Assembly (NCBI GenBank): GCA_014799645.1
Contig: JAAVHQ010000025.1
Span: forward strand, 94,388-134,763
DNA: 40,376 bases
From: Clostridiales bacterium
GTDB taxonomy: Bacteria; Bacillota; Clostridia; Christensenellales; UBA3700
Reading direction: 5' to 3'
Shown: piece after piece, positions 8,606 to 20,800 of the stretch
Position numbering within the stretch: position 1 is the first letter of the stretch
How the letters are laid out: every line of letters starts with the position of its first letter
The notes under the pieces: generated by a model
What the model was told of the DNA's origin: nothing
Seen by the model: only the letters and a program-made list of their open reading frames with translations
Database searches by the model: none
Program-made: the position numbers and the translations under genes

Positions 8606-10987
8606 CTAGCAACCTATCGTCTTCATCAAATCTTCTTTAACTTTACTAAGCAATGATTGCGACTTTTCAATCGAATCGCTCTTTACGCCGAAATAAATCT
8701 TTATTTTAGGCTCTGTTCCAGACGGTCTAACACAACACCAACTGTTGTCGTTGAGTTCAAAATAAAGTACGTTGCTTTGCGGTAAATCTATATCGCTAAC
8801 TTCGCCGGAGTTAACGTCAGTTCTTTTTCTTGTAAAATAATCGCGTACTGCAATGACGTTGAAATCGCCCAATTGTTTTGGCGGATTCTCTCTAAGTTGT
8901 TTCATCATATCAACAATTTTATTTGCTCCGTCAACGCCGCTCAACGTTATACTTTGCAAATCTTCAATATAATAGCCGTATTTCTCATAGATGTTGAGCA
9001 TCTGCTCCCATAGGCTAATTCCTTTGCTCTTATAGTAAGCGGTTGCTTCGCACAGCGCCATAACCGCAACGATAGCGTCTTTATCTCTCGCGTGAGTACC
9101 TACCAAGCAACCGTAACTTTCTTCGTATCCAAACTCAAATTCAAGCGCATTTTTATCGCAATCAAGTTCGCCGTTGTTGTCTTCTTGCGCTTTCTCAAAG
9201 AGATTAATTTGCTCTCCTATATATTTGAATCCCGTCAAGACTTCCTTAACGGTCAATCCGTATTCATCAGCAATATCATAAGCCATATTTGACGATACGA
9301 CGGTGGTAATCAAAGCGGCATTTTTTCTATTATCGGGCAACAGTCCCAACTTACTCTTTTGAGACAATTCATATTCGGCTATCAACAATCCGCTCATATT
9401 GCCTGTAAAGGCTTTGTACTCGCCAGACTTTGCGTCGTACGCATAAACGCCCAATCTATCGGCGTCGGGGTCGGTAGCAAGAACGATATCGGCTTTTTCT
9501 TTTTGAGCAAGTTTCAAAGCAAGTTCAAACGCATTCCTATCCTCTGGGTTAGGATATTTCAGCGTAGGGAAATTTCCGTCGGGTTGCGCCTGTTCGGCTA
9601 CAACGCTTACGCTTTCAAATCCCAATTCTTTTAGAATTCTCGTTACGGGAACGAGACCTGTTCCGTTAAGAGGAGTGTAAACTATTTTAATATCCTTTGC
9701 GACTTGCTTAATCGCGTCGGGATTGAGAACAAGTTTTTTAAGTTCGGCAATATACGCGTCGTCGATATCTTCGCCTACGTAAGTCAACAAACCGCTCTCT
9801 TTGGCTTGGCTTTCCGAAATGCGTTTTATGTCGGCATAATCCGTTATCTTATTTACTTCGTCGATAATAAGTTTATCGTACGGAGAAACGACTTGAGCAC
9901 CGTCCGACCAATAAGCCTTATATCCATTGTATTGAGGCGGATTGTGGCTCGCGGTAATAACTATACCTGCAGTAGCCTTCAAATAACGCACTGCAAACGA
10001 TAACTGCGGCGTAGCGTGAAGCGTATCGAACAAATAAGTCTTAATTCCGTTTGCGCACAAAACCAACGCGGAATCAAGAGCGAATTCCTTTGACATTATT
10101 CTGCTATCATAAGCGATTACCGCGCTACCGTCTTTTGTTTGGCTGTTGATAAAGTTTGCCAATCCTTGCGTCGCTTTTCCGACGGTATAAATATTCATTC
10201 TATTCGTACCCGCGCCGATAATACCTCTCAAACCGCCAGTACCGAACGATAACTGTTTGTAAAATCTATCCTCGATTTCTTTTTCGTCAGTCAACGCTTT
10301 GAGTTCGTTTCGCGTATTCTCGTCAAAACACGGATTGCTACACCAGTTTTCGTACTCCGCTTTATAATCGATATTGCTTGACGCGTTTTGCTTATGCAAC
10401 TCGCCAGTACCGCCTTCGACTACGCCGTCGTGCTTGAATACGGCTTTAATCGTGCCGAAGAAGCATTTGCAGTCAAATGCAAAACTCATCTTCTTTACGT
10501 ACTCGCCGTCGAGCGCCGCTTTTACGGGGATTTCAAGTTCGTCGCGGCCGTTTATTTGCGCCCAACCCGTAAGTCCCGGTTTAATATCGTTTGCGCCGTA
10601 CTTATCGCGCTCGGCTATCAAATCGTCTTGATTCCATAGAGCGGGACGAGGTCCGATAATACTCATTTTTCCGGTAAGGATTTGCCAAATTTGAGGCAAT
10701 TCGTCGATAGACAACTTTCTTGCTATACGACCAAAACGCGTGATATATTGTTCGGGATGTTCGAGCAAATGCGTAGGAATGTCGGGAGTCTTGGTCTTCA
10801 TTGTCCTGAATTTCCACAGCCAAAACAGTTTCTTGTTTTTACCCACACGCTTTTGTCTAAAAAACACAGGACCTGGGTCGTCTATAAAGATAATTATCGC
10901 AATCAAAATAAAGAAAGGCAACAATACGATTGCGCCTATTAAAGACACTATAAAATCAAATAATCTTTTGAAAAAATGTTTGTACAT
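8606..10987 (-). CDS. fusion protein: initiating sugar-phosphate transferase + phosphohexomutase
   Basis: 793 residues in one uninterrupted frame. Residues 1-190 are a PglC/WcaJ-type bacterial sugar transferase: hydrophobic reentrant segment near 10-35, the RVGK...WKFRTMK segment, catalytic IDELPQ (94-99), SIIGPRP (109-115) and PGLTGWAQINGR (137-148). A short linker (about 190-207) leads into a full-length alpha-D-phosphohexomutase: GTGGLRG (249-255), the phosphoserine loop TASHNPP (345-351), metal loop DPDADR (506-511), sugar-binding GYEESYG, and C-terminal RPSGTEPK. The first half puts a sugar phosphate onto undecaprenyl phosphate at the membrane; the second interconverts hexose 1- and 6-phosphates (glucose or mannose type, unresolved). 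All key residues are present in both halves, so both look active. The fusion could channel hexose-1-phosphate to ManC and RfbA of the same operon (inference). Confidence 0.93.
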   Translation of the reverse strand: MYKHFFKRLFDFIVSLIGAIVLLPFFILIAIIIFIDDPGPVFFRQKRVGKNKKLFWLWKFRTMKTKTPDIPTHLLEHPEQYITRFGRIARKLSIDELPQIWQILTGKMSIIGPRPALWNQDDLIAERDKYGANDIKPGLTGWAQINGRDELEIPVKAALDGEYVKKMSFAFDCKCFFGTIKAVFKHDGVVEGGTGELHKQNASSNIDYKAEYENWCSNPCFDENTRNELKALTDEKEIEDRFYKQLSFGTGGLRGIIGAGTNRMNIYTVGKATQGLANFINSQTKDGSAVIAYDSRIMSKEFALDSALVLCANGIKTYLFDTLHATPQLSFAVRYLKATAGIVITASHNPPQYNGYKAYWSDGAQVVSPYDKLIIDEVNKITDYADIKRISESQAKESGLLTYVGEDIDDAYIAELKKLVLNPDAIKQVAKDIKIVYTPLNGTGLVPVTRILKELGFESVSVVAEQAQPDGNFPTLKYPNPEDRNAFELALKLAQKEKADIVLATDPDADRLGVYAYDAKSGEYKAFTGNMSGLLIAEYELSQKSKLGLLPDNRKNAALITTVVSSNMAYDIADEYGLTVKEVLTGFKYIGEQINLFEKAQEDNNGELDCDKNALEFEFGYEESYGCLVGTHARDKDAIVAVMALCEATAYYKSKGISLWEQMLNIYEKYGYYIEDLQSITLSGVDGANKIVDMMKQLRENPPKQLGDFNVIAVRDYFTRKRTDVNSGEVSDIDLPQSNVLYFELNDNSWCCVRPSGTEPKIKIYFGVKSDSIEKSQSLLSKVKEDLMKTIGC

Positions 10988-10995
10988 ATTATTTG

Positions 10996-11517
10996 TTATC
11001 CTAAAATCTTTCCATCTCTACTAAACACTTTGTTGCTACCCAACTTTGTCTTGTCGGGCACAACAGCGTTCGCTTCTACTACGCTGCCGCAATCTAATTG
11101 ACAGGCGTCTCCAACAACGGCGTTGTGATTGACTATCGCCCCTGCGCAAATCAACGTTCCTTCGCCCACAAAACTATTGGCGTTGACTACCGCAAAAGGT
11201 TCTACTATCGAGCCTTGCTTAATTTGCGCCGAATGACTTACGTACGCTTTCGGACTTATCAAAATAGCAATTCTAAAACAAGATCTTTCCAGTTCGCGAA
11301 TATAAGCAAGTCTCAAATCAGCGTTGCCTATAGCGACGATAGCGTAAGAATAATTGCCTGCGAACTTCTTGTAATCGGCAATCTTGCCGACAGCATTTTC
11401 GACGTTGTCGTCGAGAAAATCTATCTTCTCAAACTGCCCTGTGCTCTCTGCGATTTCTTTTGTCACCTGTCCGTATTGACCTGCGCCGAGAATAAGCAAA
11501 TTATCTTTTGTTGTCAT
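10996..11517 (-). CDS. PglD/NeuD-like sugar acetyltransferase
   Basis: 173 residues from the chosen ATG. The N-terminal Rossmann-like part reads NLLILGAGQYGQVTKEIA; the C-terminal half is a left-handed beta-helix of hexapeptide repeats (GSIVEPFAVVNANSFVGEG and following) with the likely catalytic His in NHNAVVG. The family acetylates UDP-4-amino-sugars or sialic acids using acetyl-CoA. PglD acts just before PglC in bacillosamine glycans, and here the next gene starts with a PglC-like transferase. The PLP aminotransferase expected for that pathway is not visible. The frame is open to 11568 (TTG) with an ATG at 11559, but the conserved fold begins just after ATG 11517; upstream of it GGACG is a weak ribosome site. 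First gene of the operon. Confidence 0.85.
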   Translation of the reverse strand: MTTKDNLLILGAGQYGQVTKEIAESTGQFEKIDFLDDNVENAVGKIADYKKFAGNYSYAIVAIGNADLRLAYIRELERSCFRIAILISPKAYVSHSAQIKQGSIVEPFAVVNANSFVGEGTLICAGAIVNHNAVVGDACQLDCGSVVEANAVVPDKTKLGSNKVFSRDGKILG

Positions 11518-11558
11518 AAATTCGTCCACTAAAATAAAAAATTCGGTGCGCTTCGCCA

Positions 11559-11582
11559 TTTCGCTCAAAATCTTGAACGAAA
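11559..11582 (-). other. leader hairpin upstream of the polysaccharide operon
   Basis: A 10-bp stem (11559-11568 with 11573-11582, one G-U pair in the minus-strand RNA) closed by a 4-base loop. It lies in the roughly 190-base leader between the operon promoter and the first gene, and about 20 bases before a T-rich stretch in the transcript. It could be an attenuator or simply a structured leader; nothing proves a function. Confidence 0.35.
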
Positions 11583-11716
11583 TTGGTACTTACTATTATC
11601 CGCCGACCCGCCTATCGAGAAAAATCCTACGAATATTTACGTCGGCTTGTTTTAGAAAAATCAAAGCGTATTTGAATTATATCACTATAACGTAATTAGT
11701 GTATAATTTCAAACTT

Positions 11717-11745
11717 ATTATACTATATCCATAGGGAAAAATCAA
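11717..11745 (-). promoter_or_regulatory. promoter of the polysaccharide operon
   Basis: On the minus strand: -35 TTGATT (11740-11745), 17-base spacer, -10 TATAAT (11717-11722). It points to the acetyltransferase gene and gives a leader of about 190 bases before ATG 11517. It is the only strong sigma-A-type match in this intergenic region. Confidence 0.75.
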
Positions 11746-11785
11746 TAATATAATGGAAGGTTTCTTAAATTTCAAGGGTTATAAA

Positions 11786-11817
11786 AAAGAGGACTTCCAT
11801 TGATGGAAGTCCTCTTT
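11786..11817 (-). terminator. intrinsic terminator of the giant surface-protein gene
   Basis: Perfect 14-bp stem (11786-11799 with 11804-11817) and 4-base loop, 31 bases after the stop of the 3056-residue protein. On the minus strand the stem runs into a run of six T (complement of 11783-11788). It separates the surface-protein transcript from the polysaccharide operon promoter next to it. The whole 11518-11848 interval holds no gene, only this terminator, the operon promoter and its leader. Confidence 0.9.
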
Positions 11818-11848
11818 GAATCACTTAATTGTGAATTGTCGCTTAGCG

Positions 11849-14800
11849 TTACGCTACGTCCTTTTTACCTTTCTTTTTCTTGGTCAATACGATTATCAAG
11901 ACGATAGCGATTACCGCTACTGCCGCTACTGCTGCGACGATGCCTATGATAAGACCAACGTTGGACTTGCCTTCGACTTCGATAGCGAACGCTTGCGAAG
12001 CAACCGCTTTATAGTTTTGAGTGCCTTCAACCGATATTACTACGTAGTACGTGCCCTTAGAAGCTTCGCTGATGTCGCCGGTGTATTCGTTTTGACACTC
12101 TGCATCAGTATAGTACTTAATCGTTGCTTTACCGTACTTAGCGGTTACGTTTGCGAAATCTGCAAGTACAGGCAAACCGCCGTCAGGTTCAGGCATCTTG
12201 ATTTCTTCAACGAAAGCGTTGTCAGCTTGGCTGATAGTGAACTTCATCGTATTGTTGGTTATGTCAAGCGAGTAGTTGCCTCCCTTAATCATCAAGATAG
12301 TTGCGGTATAAGTACCGACGTTGACAGCCTCGCCTTCGGATACGATCAATTCAAACTCAATTGCATCGCCCGGAATTGCGCCGACCACTGCGGTAACCGT
12401 AGGAAGTTGCGCTTGACCGATACCGTTTTCTTCTTTATAGGTAAGCGAAGTATCCGACCAAGTTACTTGACTGATAGTAGCCTTATTTATAGCAAACGAT
12501 TGACCTGCGTTACCTCTACGCAATCTATAGTTTGGATTGGTAAGACCGGTAGCAACTGCGTTGTGCCAACCTGCGTCTTTTGCGTCGCCGTTGACGATTA
12601 CTTCGCACTCGTCAGTGCCGAGGATACCGCCTTCTGCGATAGTCGCCGTAATGCAGTGGAGTTGACCGTCATAGGTAAAGCTTTCGCCATTCCATATAAT
12701 ATCTACCTCTCTAGGATTGATAACGAAGGTTGTCGCTTGAGAAGCAGGAACAGTATAGTTGTCGTTGTCCAACGCAACTACGTTTATTCTGTACGTACCT
12801 GCATCCTTGCCGAATTCAGTTCCGCTACCGGATACCTTCTCCAACGAATACCAGTTTTCTTCTGGGATGTTGCAGTAGTCCGTACCCAAGATGCTACCTC
12901 TTGCGATTGTTGCCTTAGGTAAGTGTACTTCGCGGTCATACTCGAAGGAGAGATTGCTCCAAGTCAATTCGATTTCCTTAGGTATGATCTCGAAAATCAT
13001 GTAGCTGTCTTCTTCTTTAACTACGTAGTTTGCATTTGTTCCCGTTTCACGGTTTACGACAATCTTAACTTCGTATTTACCTACGTTGACTCCGTTACCG
13101 CTTGTTTGCGAGATAACTTCACCGGACTCGTCTCTCTCAACTACGCTATAAGTAGCAGGAGAAATCTCTTCGCCCGGAAGAACGTTGTCAAAGCCGTCTG
13201 CCGTAAATTCTTGCTGTCTAGCGTTGTATACGAAAACAGTTTCGCCCCAGTTGACTGTGAGCACTCTACGTACGATGTGGTACGGATAAGCAGTTGCGCT
13301 TTCCTCAACGCCTTCGATTATATCACTGTACTGATTTCTTACAGTAATATTCGAAGAGTCAGCTTCATTCTTGAATCTTGCTCTGATTCTGTAAGTACCT
13401 ATTGTGTGGTTGTTATCAACTACGTAGAATTCTACCAATTCTTTGAGTTGTACTGCGAGCGGATCGCTCTCATCCTCGTTGACTCTAATATTCATTTGCT
13501 TGAAGAGTTCATCCGAAGTGAGCTGGGTTTCGCCATATTGAATCTCAACGATATCCGCATTGTATCTAATTTCTGCGCTTCTAACTATTACGCTGATCTC
13601 GCCGAAGGTGTCTTCGTAGTTCTTAAGGCTGAGCATATAGTATATCGGAGTTCCGCTAGTAGCGTTCTTGACAGTTCTCTTTTGAGCGCTGTAATCATTA
13701 GCGTCTTGGCTTGCGGTATCGCTATACTTGACGGTAACATCCGACCAGTTCATAGCGCCTACGAGCAAGTCGTCGGAATCGCCGAGCGAATCGATATAAG
13801 ACCAAACGTCAACTTCTTGCTCTGCGCCGTTGTAAACCAAGCCTACCATGCTGTCGACCATATTGTCAATTGCGGCATGCTTTCTGACGGTGTATACGCC
13901 CCAACCTTCGTTGCCGTCCTTATCTTTGAACGTAACTGCAAAGTCAAAGTATCCTTCGCTATCGCCCTCGTACGCAGCTCTAATGCTGTAAGTATCTGCG
14001 TCAACGTATTGATTGTTTTCATACATCGAAAGGTCAAGCCAAATATTGATACCTTCCGGAACTATTTCGCCGTCTTCTGCGTTCCACTGTGTTTCACTGT
14101 CATTGAATGCGTTCAAGATTTGCGCTTTGGTATATCCATATGTCGTACCTTGACTGCTGATGCGTACGCTCACCTTTCTAGGAACGATAGTGTGAACAAA
14201 CGTCGTACCCGATGGAATCGTATAGTTTTTATTTATAGCCGAATATGTAGACGTCGTATTGAAAGCCGCGTTTGCGGTATACGCATTGCTTCTTGCGTGG
14301 CTACCAACGCCCGATACCGTCAAAGGTATGTAGTAAGTCTCCAAATCTCCATCTTCGTTGTATCTGATACCCGTGTAAGCAGCGCGCAAACCGATACCGC
14401 CGTTTGCATACTCAAATTCTTTGCCGGAAGACCAAACGTCCGCTCTTGCCAAGAATTCTTCTTCACTGTATGTAATTTGACTACCTGTGACGCCGTCCTT
14501 ACGCGTATACCAAACGACTTCGGCTACTCTGCGGTTGATGTGATATGCTGCCGCATTACATCTAACGCCGCTTGCGTTGGTTGCGTAATCTATAACGTAG
14601 TTGGCTCTTTCATTGCTATCTATAAATCTGTGATATACTCTGTAATAGCCCACGTCATTGGTGAAGTCAGCCGTTGCTGCGCCGCCGTTTGCTCCGTCCT
14701 CGCCACCTGCGACTACGTAGAATGTCAACGCGTCGTCGATTTTCGTCTTCATACTGCTATCCCACGGCGTACCGCTAGCAGTAGTGATGGTGTACGAAAC

Positions 14801-17800
14801 TTTCGTGTCAGTCTTAATTCTATCAGAAAGATTTGTTACCACGTCGCCGTAAGTCTTCTCGACTGTACCCGTCATATTGATTACTACGTTGACAGGCAAA
14901 ATCTCATAAGAGATGTCTCGACGAACTACCGTCTCGTGGTTGTCTGACCTTACCATGACTGCAAACGTATAAGTACCTGCATTTCTGAAAGTAAAGTCAT
15001 TGTCTTCAACATACTGACCGTTTCTCCAAATTTGAACCCAACCCGTAGGATCGTTTGGATCTGCGTTGACGTCCTCATTGAAGTAGGTATTTCTATGTCC
15101 TCTAATGTAGTCGGCGTCACCTTGGAAGGTAAACGCAAGCACGTCGTTTACGTCTGCAAGCGGACAGTGCCATGCGCCGTCGAAGGATATAGATTTGAAC
15201 GTATTCGTGTCAATCGTAGCCGTTGCTTTGTTGATGGTAAGCGTAGCGTACGTTTCGTCTCTGAATTCGGTCTCAAAACTGATAAGATATTGATCGCTTA
15301 TCAATCCGCCTTTGTAATCTCCTTCGATATTGAACGTACCGACGACAAGGTAATTAAGAGAACTTGATACTTCCCTCGTAGCGTCGATTGCCTCAGGCGA
15401 GGAGAGTACGAATATGTCGGACGGATTGTGTCCCGGGTACAAGCCTCTACCGCTTATGGTGTATATATCGTCGGAATTGAGATATATATCGATGTTGTTG
15501 TTCGATCCCGTAATTCTTGCGTCAGCCGAGCCGTAGGTGAGTTCTTGGTTCTTTACAGTTATAGTGATAGGTCTCTTGGTGATCTCGAAGAATTTACGTA
15601 TGTTGTTTGCGGTAATACCAAGTTCGCTATATTCCGTCGACGTTGGAACTCTATAGTTGGAGTGCGACACTCCGGTAAGTCTCACGGTATACTCGCCTAC
15701 GTAGTGAACGTGACCTTCTCCGACGGAATCACCGTTTCTGTACGTGTACGTAAGAATAGGTCTTACCGTACCGGCTTCTTCGTCTTCTTCCAAGATGTTG
15801 CCAATCTCAAAGCCTGTGTGGCTTGGACTTATGTCGCTGTGGTCGCCGTACACTTCGTCGATAGACGGATCAAAGTTAAGCCAAATAGGTCTTTGCTTGA
15901 CTTCATACTTATCTACGTTGGAAGTCTTACCTCTGCCCGCCGTAGCTCCGATGAAACGGATGTGAAGTTCTTGTTGTACGCCTTCACTGGTGTAGACTGC
16001 CTTCTCGGGGTCTATCGTCATATTTATCGTATAGAAGCCTACGTCCAATCTAGTCGTCACGTCTTCTACAACGTAGAGCGAGAAGTATCCTCTTGCTATG
16101 ATAGCGTCCCAAGCCTTTCTACCGAGAAGTTGGCTACCCGTGTTTGTAGCAGCGTCAGACATAACGCCGACGATGCTTGCAGTGTCGGTGTTGCTCTCAG
16201 AGGCAAATCCATCTCTAAGCGCAGCAAACAACCGCGTGGAATTCATTATGTTGTCGCCGTAATTCGTACCTACTGTGGTCGAATTGAATTTAATACTGAT
16301 CCAACTTGAATAGTTGCTGATATATATCGGCGTAACGAACTCGTTGTAGTTTTCGTTGGTGACTCTTATCCAAACGTAGAACTTACCGAGTTGCTCCATA
16401 CTTCTATTGGCGATGGTAAAGTTCATATCGATGCCATCTGGAATTTGATTACCGAGATTTGTTCCGGTGGTATATTCAAATATATCGGACATTTCGATTG
16501 TCAAATCTGCCAATTTAGTACCGCCGACAACTCTGATGATTTCCCTAATTTCGGATATTGTCAACTCACAAGTCTCTACCGGCGAGTTGGAATCTTCTGA
16601 CTTCGGACTTGCGTCGAAGTTGAATTCGTTGTGCATAATACTGAGGTTGGCTTTTGTTATCTTAAACGTCGCCACGCTGTCAAAACTATCAGAAGGAGTG
16701 ACAGTCTCATTGTTGTCGTCATCATAGCTTACTCTATAAGGAATGATAGTATAGTTGCTCGATATGCTACCGCCGTCGTTGGTGCTGAACACGATAGGAT
16801 AATTTCCTACTCCATTATATTGTCCTTCAACGCTTGATTGAGCAATCGTAGAAACTTCCCAGTACATATAGTGGTCGCCTACGAATTTGCGTCCGTCAGC
16901 CGTATGGTATCTCCAATTTGCTCCTACCGAAGTCGGATTGGTAAGGACGCCCATTGGAACGGTGCTTGCGCTTCCGTAGGTCGCGCTCTTATCAAATACG
17001 TCGATTTCTATCTCTCTCTTGACGATATTGAAGATAGTCGTATCGTTGACCAAACAGTAGTTTCTTTGGTCGTTTGCATTTGTCAAACTTGCCTGAGCAG
17101 TAGTATATGCGCCGACTGTCGAGCCGCTCAATCTTTGCGATCTGAGCGTGATAGCGCTTGTAGCGATTTCGAGATAGTTCTCAATATAATCGCCGTCGTT
17201 GTCGTCCGCAGTCGCGTCGCCGATTTGATTAGCGTCTGTCAAATTTGCGTCTACTCTTCTATATTGTCTTATGATAGGCTGAATGGTCGGAATTGTGGTA
17301 TCGTAAATATAACTCATACCGTCTTGCCACTCGTCGCCCGTCTGTCTCCAATCTATAATCAAAGGTCTTTGCGAGATCTTGAATGCGCCTGCCGCAAGTC
17401 TTCCCGTCCAGGTGAAAATATAGTTTTCAAGCAACTCACCATCGCCCTTTGATCTCAATGCGAGCGAATAGTTGCCCGCGCCATGGTCGCGATTTGTGAA
17501 CGCCTGACCGTTGTCGGTGAGGTAGAATTCAAGATTAGTTCCTATACTAAAAGCATATTCATGTTCGTCACCGTCATCGTTCGTATACGCTGTACTCGTA
17601 ATACCGAGCGCTGCGATCAACTTATCGTTGTCTGGAATATCGTCGCCGTAGAAGTACTCGACAACCTGATTTCCGATGTTGATCTCAACCGGAAGTCTGT
17701 CGATATAAGCTTCGAAGTGACCGCTTACTTCATAGTGGTTGGCGACTTTAATCTTATAATAGATTACCGTAGCCTGACCGCCTTTATAACCATAGAGTGC

Positions 17801-20800
17801 GATAGGATTGGTCGAATATTCGCCGTTCTGCTCCAAACTATATTCAAATCTTACGACGCCTTCTTCTTTGTAGTGAAGAAGTTCATAACCGCTCAATCCC
17901 TTGTCTTTGAGCAATTCTACGTTCAATGCAAATTCTTGCGGAGTGGTTCTGTAAGTCTTGCGCATATCCTGTCTATCGGATATGATAGTCGCTTCGTGGA
18001 TAATCAAATCTGCCTCGTGGCTTACGAAATTATAACTGTTGATACGCGCTTGAACGAGCGGCTCTCCATCGCTGTCCGTTTCGCCGTCTTTAGGAGAACG
18101 CAATCTTGCTACAAGAACGCCCACGTGCGTTTTTGCGGTATAGAAGTTATCTTCGCTACCGAAATTACTTGGATTGGTCGTCTCTGCGCCCACTATATCG
18201 ACTTCGAATACGGTGCTTGCTCTGCCGGCAATAGCCAAAGAAGTTTGTTCGCCTTTGTCATTTAAGCCGTAAGTGTAGATTTTTGCGTTATCTTCAGCGT
18301 AGTCGTTGTCAGCGAACATTGATTCGGTATAGAAATCAAGGAATTCGCTTGCGCTGGTGCTTCTGCTGTTTCTAGATATTTCGTTTATAGTCTGAGCGTA
18401 CTCAAACTCCATATCTTTCATGTCTACTACCAAATCGCGCTGTTTTATCTCAAACGTCTGCGTAGCGTTAGTAATAGTATAGTTGACGGAAGTATAGTCG
18501 TCTTCAATGCTGAGCACTGCGGTCGCGGTATAAGTACCCGCCCACATTGCCGAGCCGTAAGACACGCCGTCGACATCCGTACGTCTATTTACGAGAGGCG
18601 CAACGTAAGTCACGTCGTCGATTGTGATTTGACCGTCGCCAATTATTCTAATTGAGAATACGAAATCTTTGCCGTCTTCGTCAATCTTGCCGTCGACGGT
18701 CATTTTGCTTATATCGGGTCTGTGTCCCGAGCCGCCGTCATAGTATTGAACGTCTTGCGCGTCCATATTCCAAATAATAGTGACTTCTTTCTTGTTGATA
18801 ACGTACGCGCTGTTCGCTTCGCTGAGCGTAACGTTTACTCTTTTATTCCAAGAATCGATAGGATTGGATTGGTTCTCAATTTGATATTGATACCATTCAT
18901 CTTCGTCTACTTGAAGGTCATCGCTGCTAAGCGCGCCGTAACCTGTAATTCTGACGGGATATCCGTCTTCTCTGGCATTAGTATACCTATTCGTAATCTG
19001 CGTCGCGCTGGATTGCGTGCTCGTGAATACGCCGACGGTGATGACGTCGTTCAAATTGATAGACGTATCGTTGCCGTTTAATTTAACGCTTGCAACGCCT
19101 CTCGAAATGATATCGCTGGACGAAAGCACCTCGTCGCCGTAAGTCGTGGCGACTCTATTTGCGCCCGTCTTGAACGTAACCGCAAGCGTTGCCGGAGTTA
19201 TAGTTATTGTATAACTACCTCTATATGCAAGGTGGTTATCCGCTTGAATTCTGTAATAAACTCTATGAACGCCTACTTCCGTAAAGGAAACACTATTTGC
19301 GCGACCTTCTTCGTCCCACTCTCTCGCATTATCTGTACCCAAATCGTAGTTGGACAGTTTTACGACGAGATTTGCGCCAGATAGAGCCATATTACCTCTC
19401 AATGACACAACGCTACTGTCAATAGGCATATTGTGACTTATCGCTTCGCCCGTATATCCATAAATTATGTCTTCTGGGTCGAAATCGTCCGTATCAACCG
19501 TCATATTTCCTCTAAGGATTGTCAATTTCATTGTCGAATCGACAGTATCGGGGTCTTCCGTCCACTTCACGGGATGATATATTCCGTCCGCCTCCGACTT
19601 ATTTCTCGGTCTAAACGTAATCGTATACTCGCCGGCATTCTTGACGTAACCGTCGCTATTGTAAGTAGCTGCGTTGGCTACGTATCTATCTTCAACCTTT
19701 TCAGGAGTAGTCTTTGCGGTATCGAACTGGCCGTAAATATCATTGTGAATATGCGCGTCAAAATATTTTGCGGTTGTCGCGTTGTAACCGTCAACCCAAA
19801 GCGTTTCAAGTTTCGTCTCATTGCCGTTCTTGTCGCCGTAAGTCCACGGAGTCGGATAAGTCTCGACAGGTCTTCCAACCGTGAATACGAAATTGTTCAT
19901 ATCGTTGGTCAAAGCCGTCATATCATCCGCATTGACCTCTCTCTTTGCGAGATATTGGTCAGCCAAATCAATATATCCTTTTGCAACCGAAGCATTGGTA
20001 GCAAAATTTTGAAGATCATTGTAACTGTCTTCCAACTTATTTCTTGCGTCGAGAAGCGCTTGCTTGTCATATATATGCACTTCTATTTCCAAGTCGGGAG
20101 TACTCTTAGTCGGATTGAGAACATTCTCGCTTGCAGTCTTGGAAGGAATTTCAATAGATTGAGTGCCTTTTACGTGTTTTCCTTCATCGTTTGTATAGTA
20201 TGCCCATTCCGCATGCATTGTGTTAGTAGATGCGGTCGTAAAATCAGTGGCAAGACCGAGCTTGTTTTTATTTTGGTTAGTCACAGTTCCAGTCCAACGC
20301 TCATATAATGCTATTTGATCGCCGGTATACGTCTTGTAATCATATTTTTTGTAATCGATATTGCTCTTCGGGTTACCCTGCATAAAAACAGTCAACGTAG
20401 GCGAGCTATTGCTATCATCTATTGCGCCCAAAATAACGGCGTTGTATGCGTTTGTTCCCGCATTTCCTCCGCCAGGCGACGCATTGTCGTTTCCATTAAA
20501 CTTTTTTCCGCCAATTCCGCTAGAACGAAATCCGCCGTTTTCAAATGAAAAACTATAATTCTCAAAATAATCGTTAAAGATTTTTGCATTAGCGTCAACG
20601 TTGTTGGTTATCGTTGTCTGCGTATATCTTCCCATTATGTTGTGCCAAAACAAGAGAGCGTCATAACTGCCCGTACTTGAATGACACTGGAAATAGAAAT
20701 AGTATCCGGCATCTTGAAGCGACTCACCTTTATTAAGATAAATAGCAGTAGGATACCAAATATCCGCGCCGTATGAACCATCTGCAGTATCAGAAATACG

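Noticed and set aside
11846..11965. A sortase LPXTG signal at the C-terminus of the giant surface protein
   Set aside because: Looked for and not found; only a membrane helix with a Lys-rich tail is present.
12923..14947. A 674-codon open frame on the plus strand, plus other long plus-strand frames between 11816 and 20548
   Set aside because: They are antisense to the giant surface protein, lack ribosome sites and family motifs, and are Cys/Val/Arg-rich in the way antisense frames of this codon usage are.
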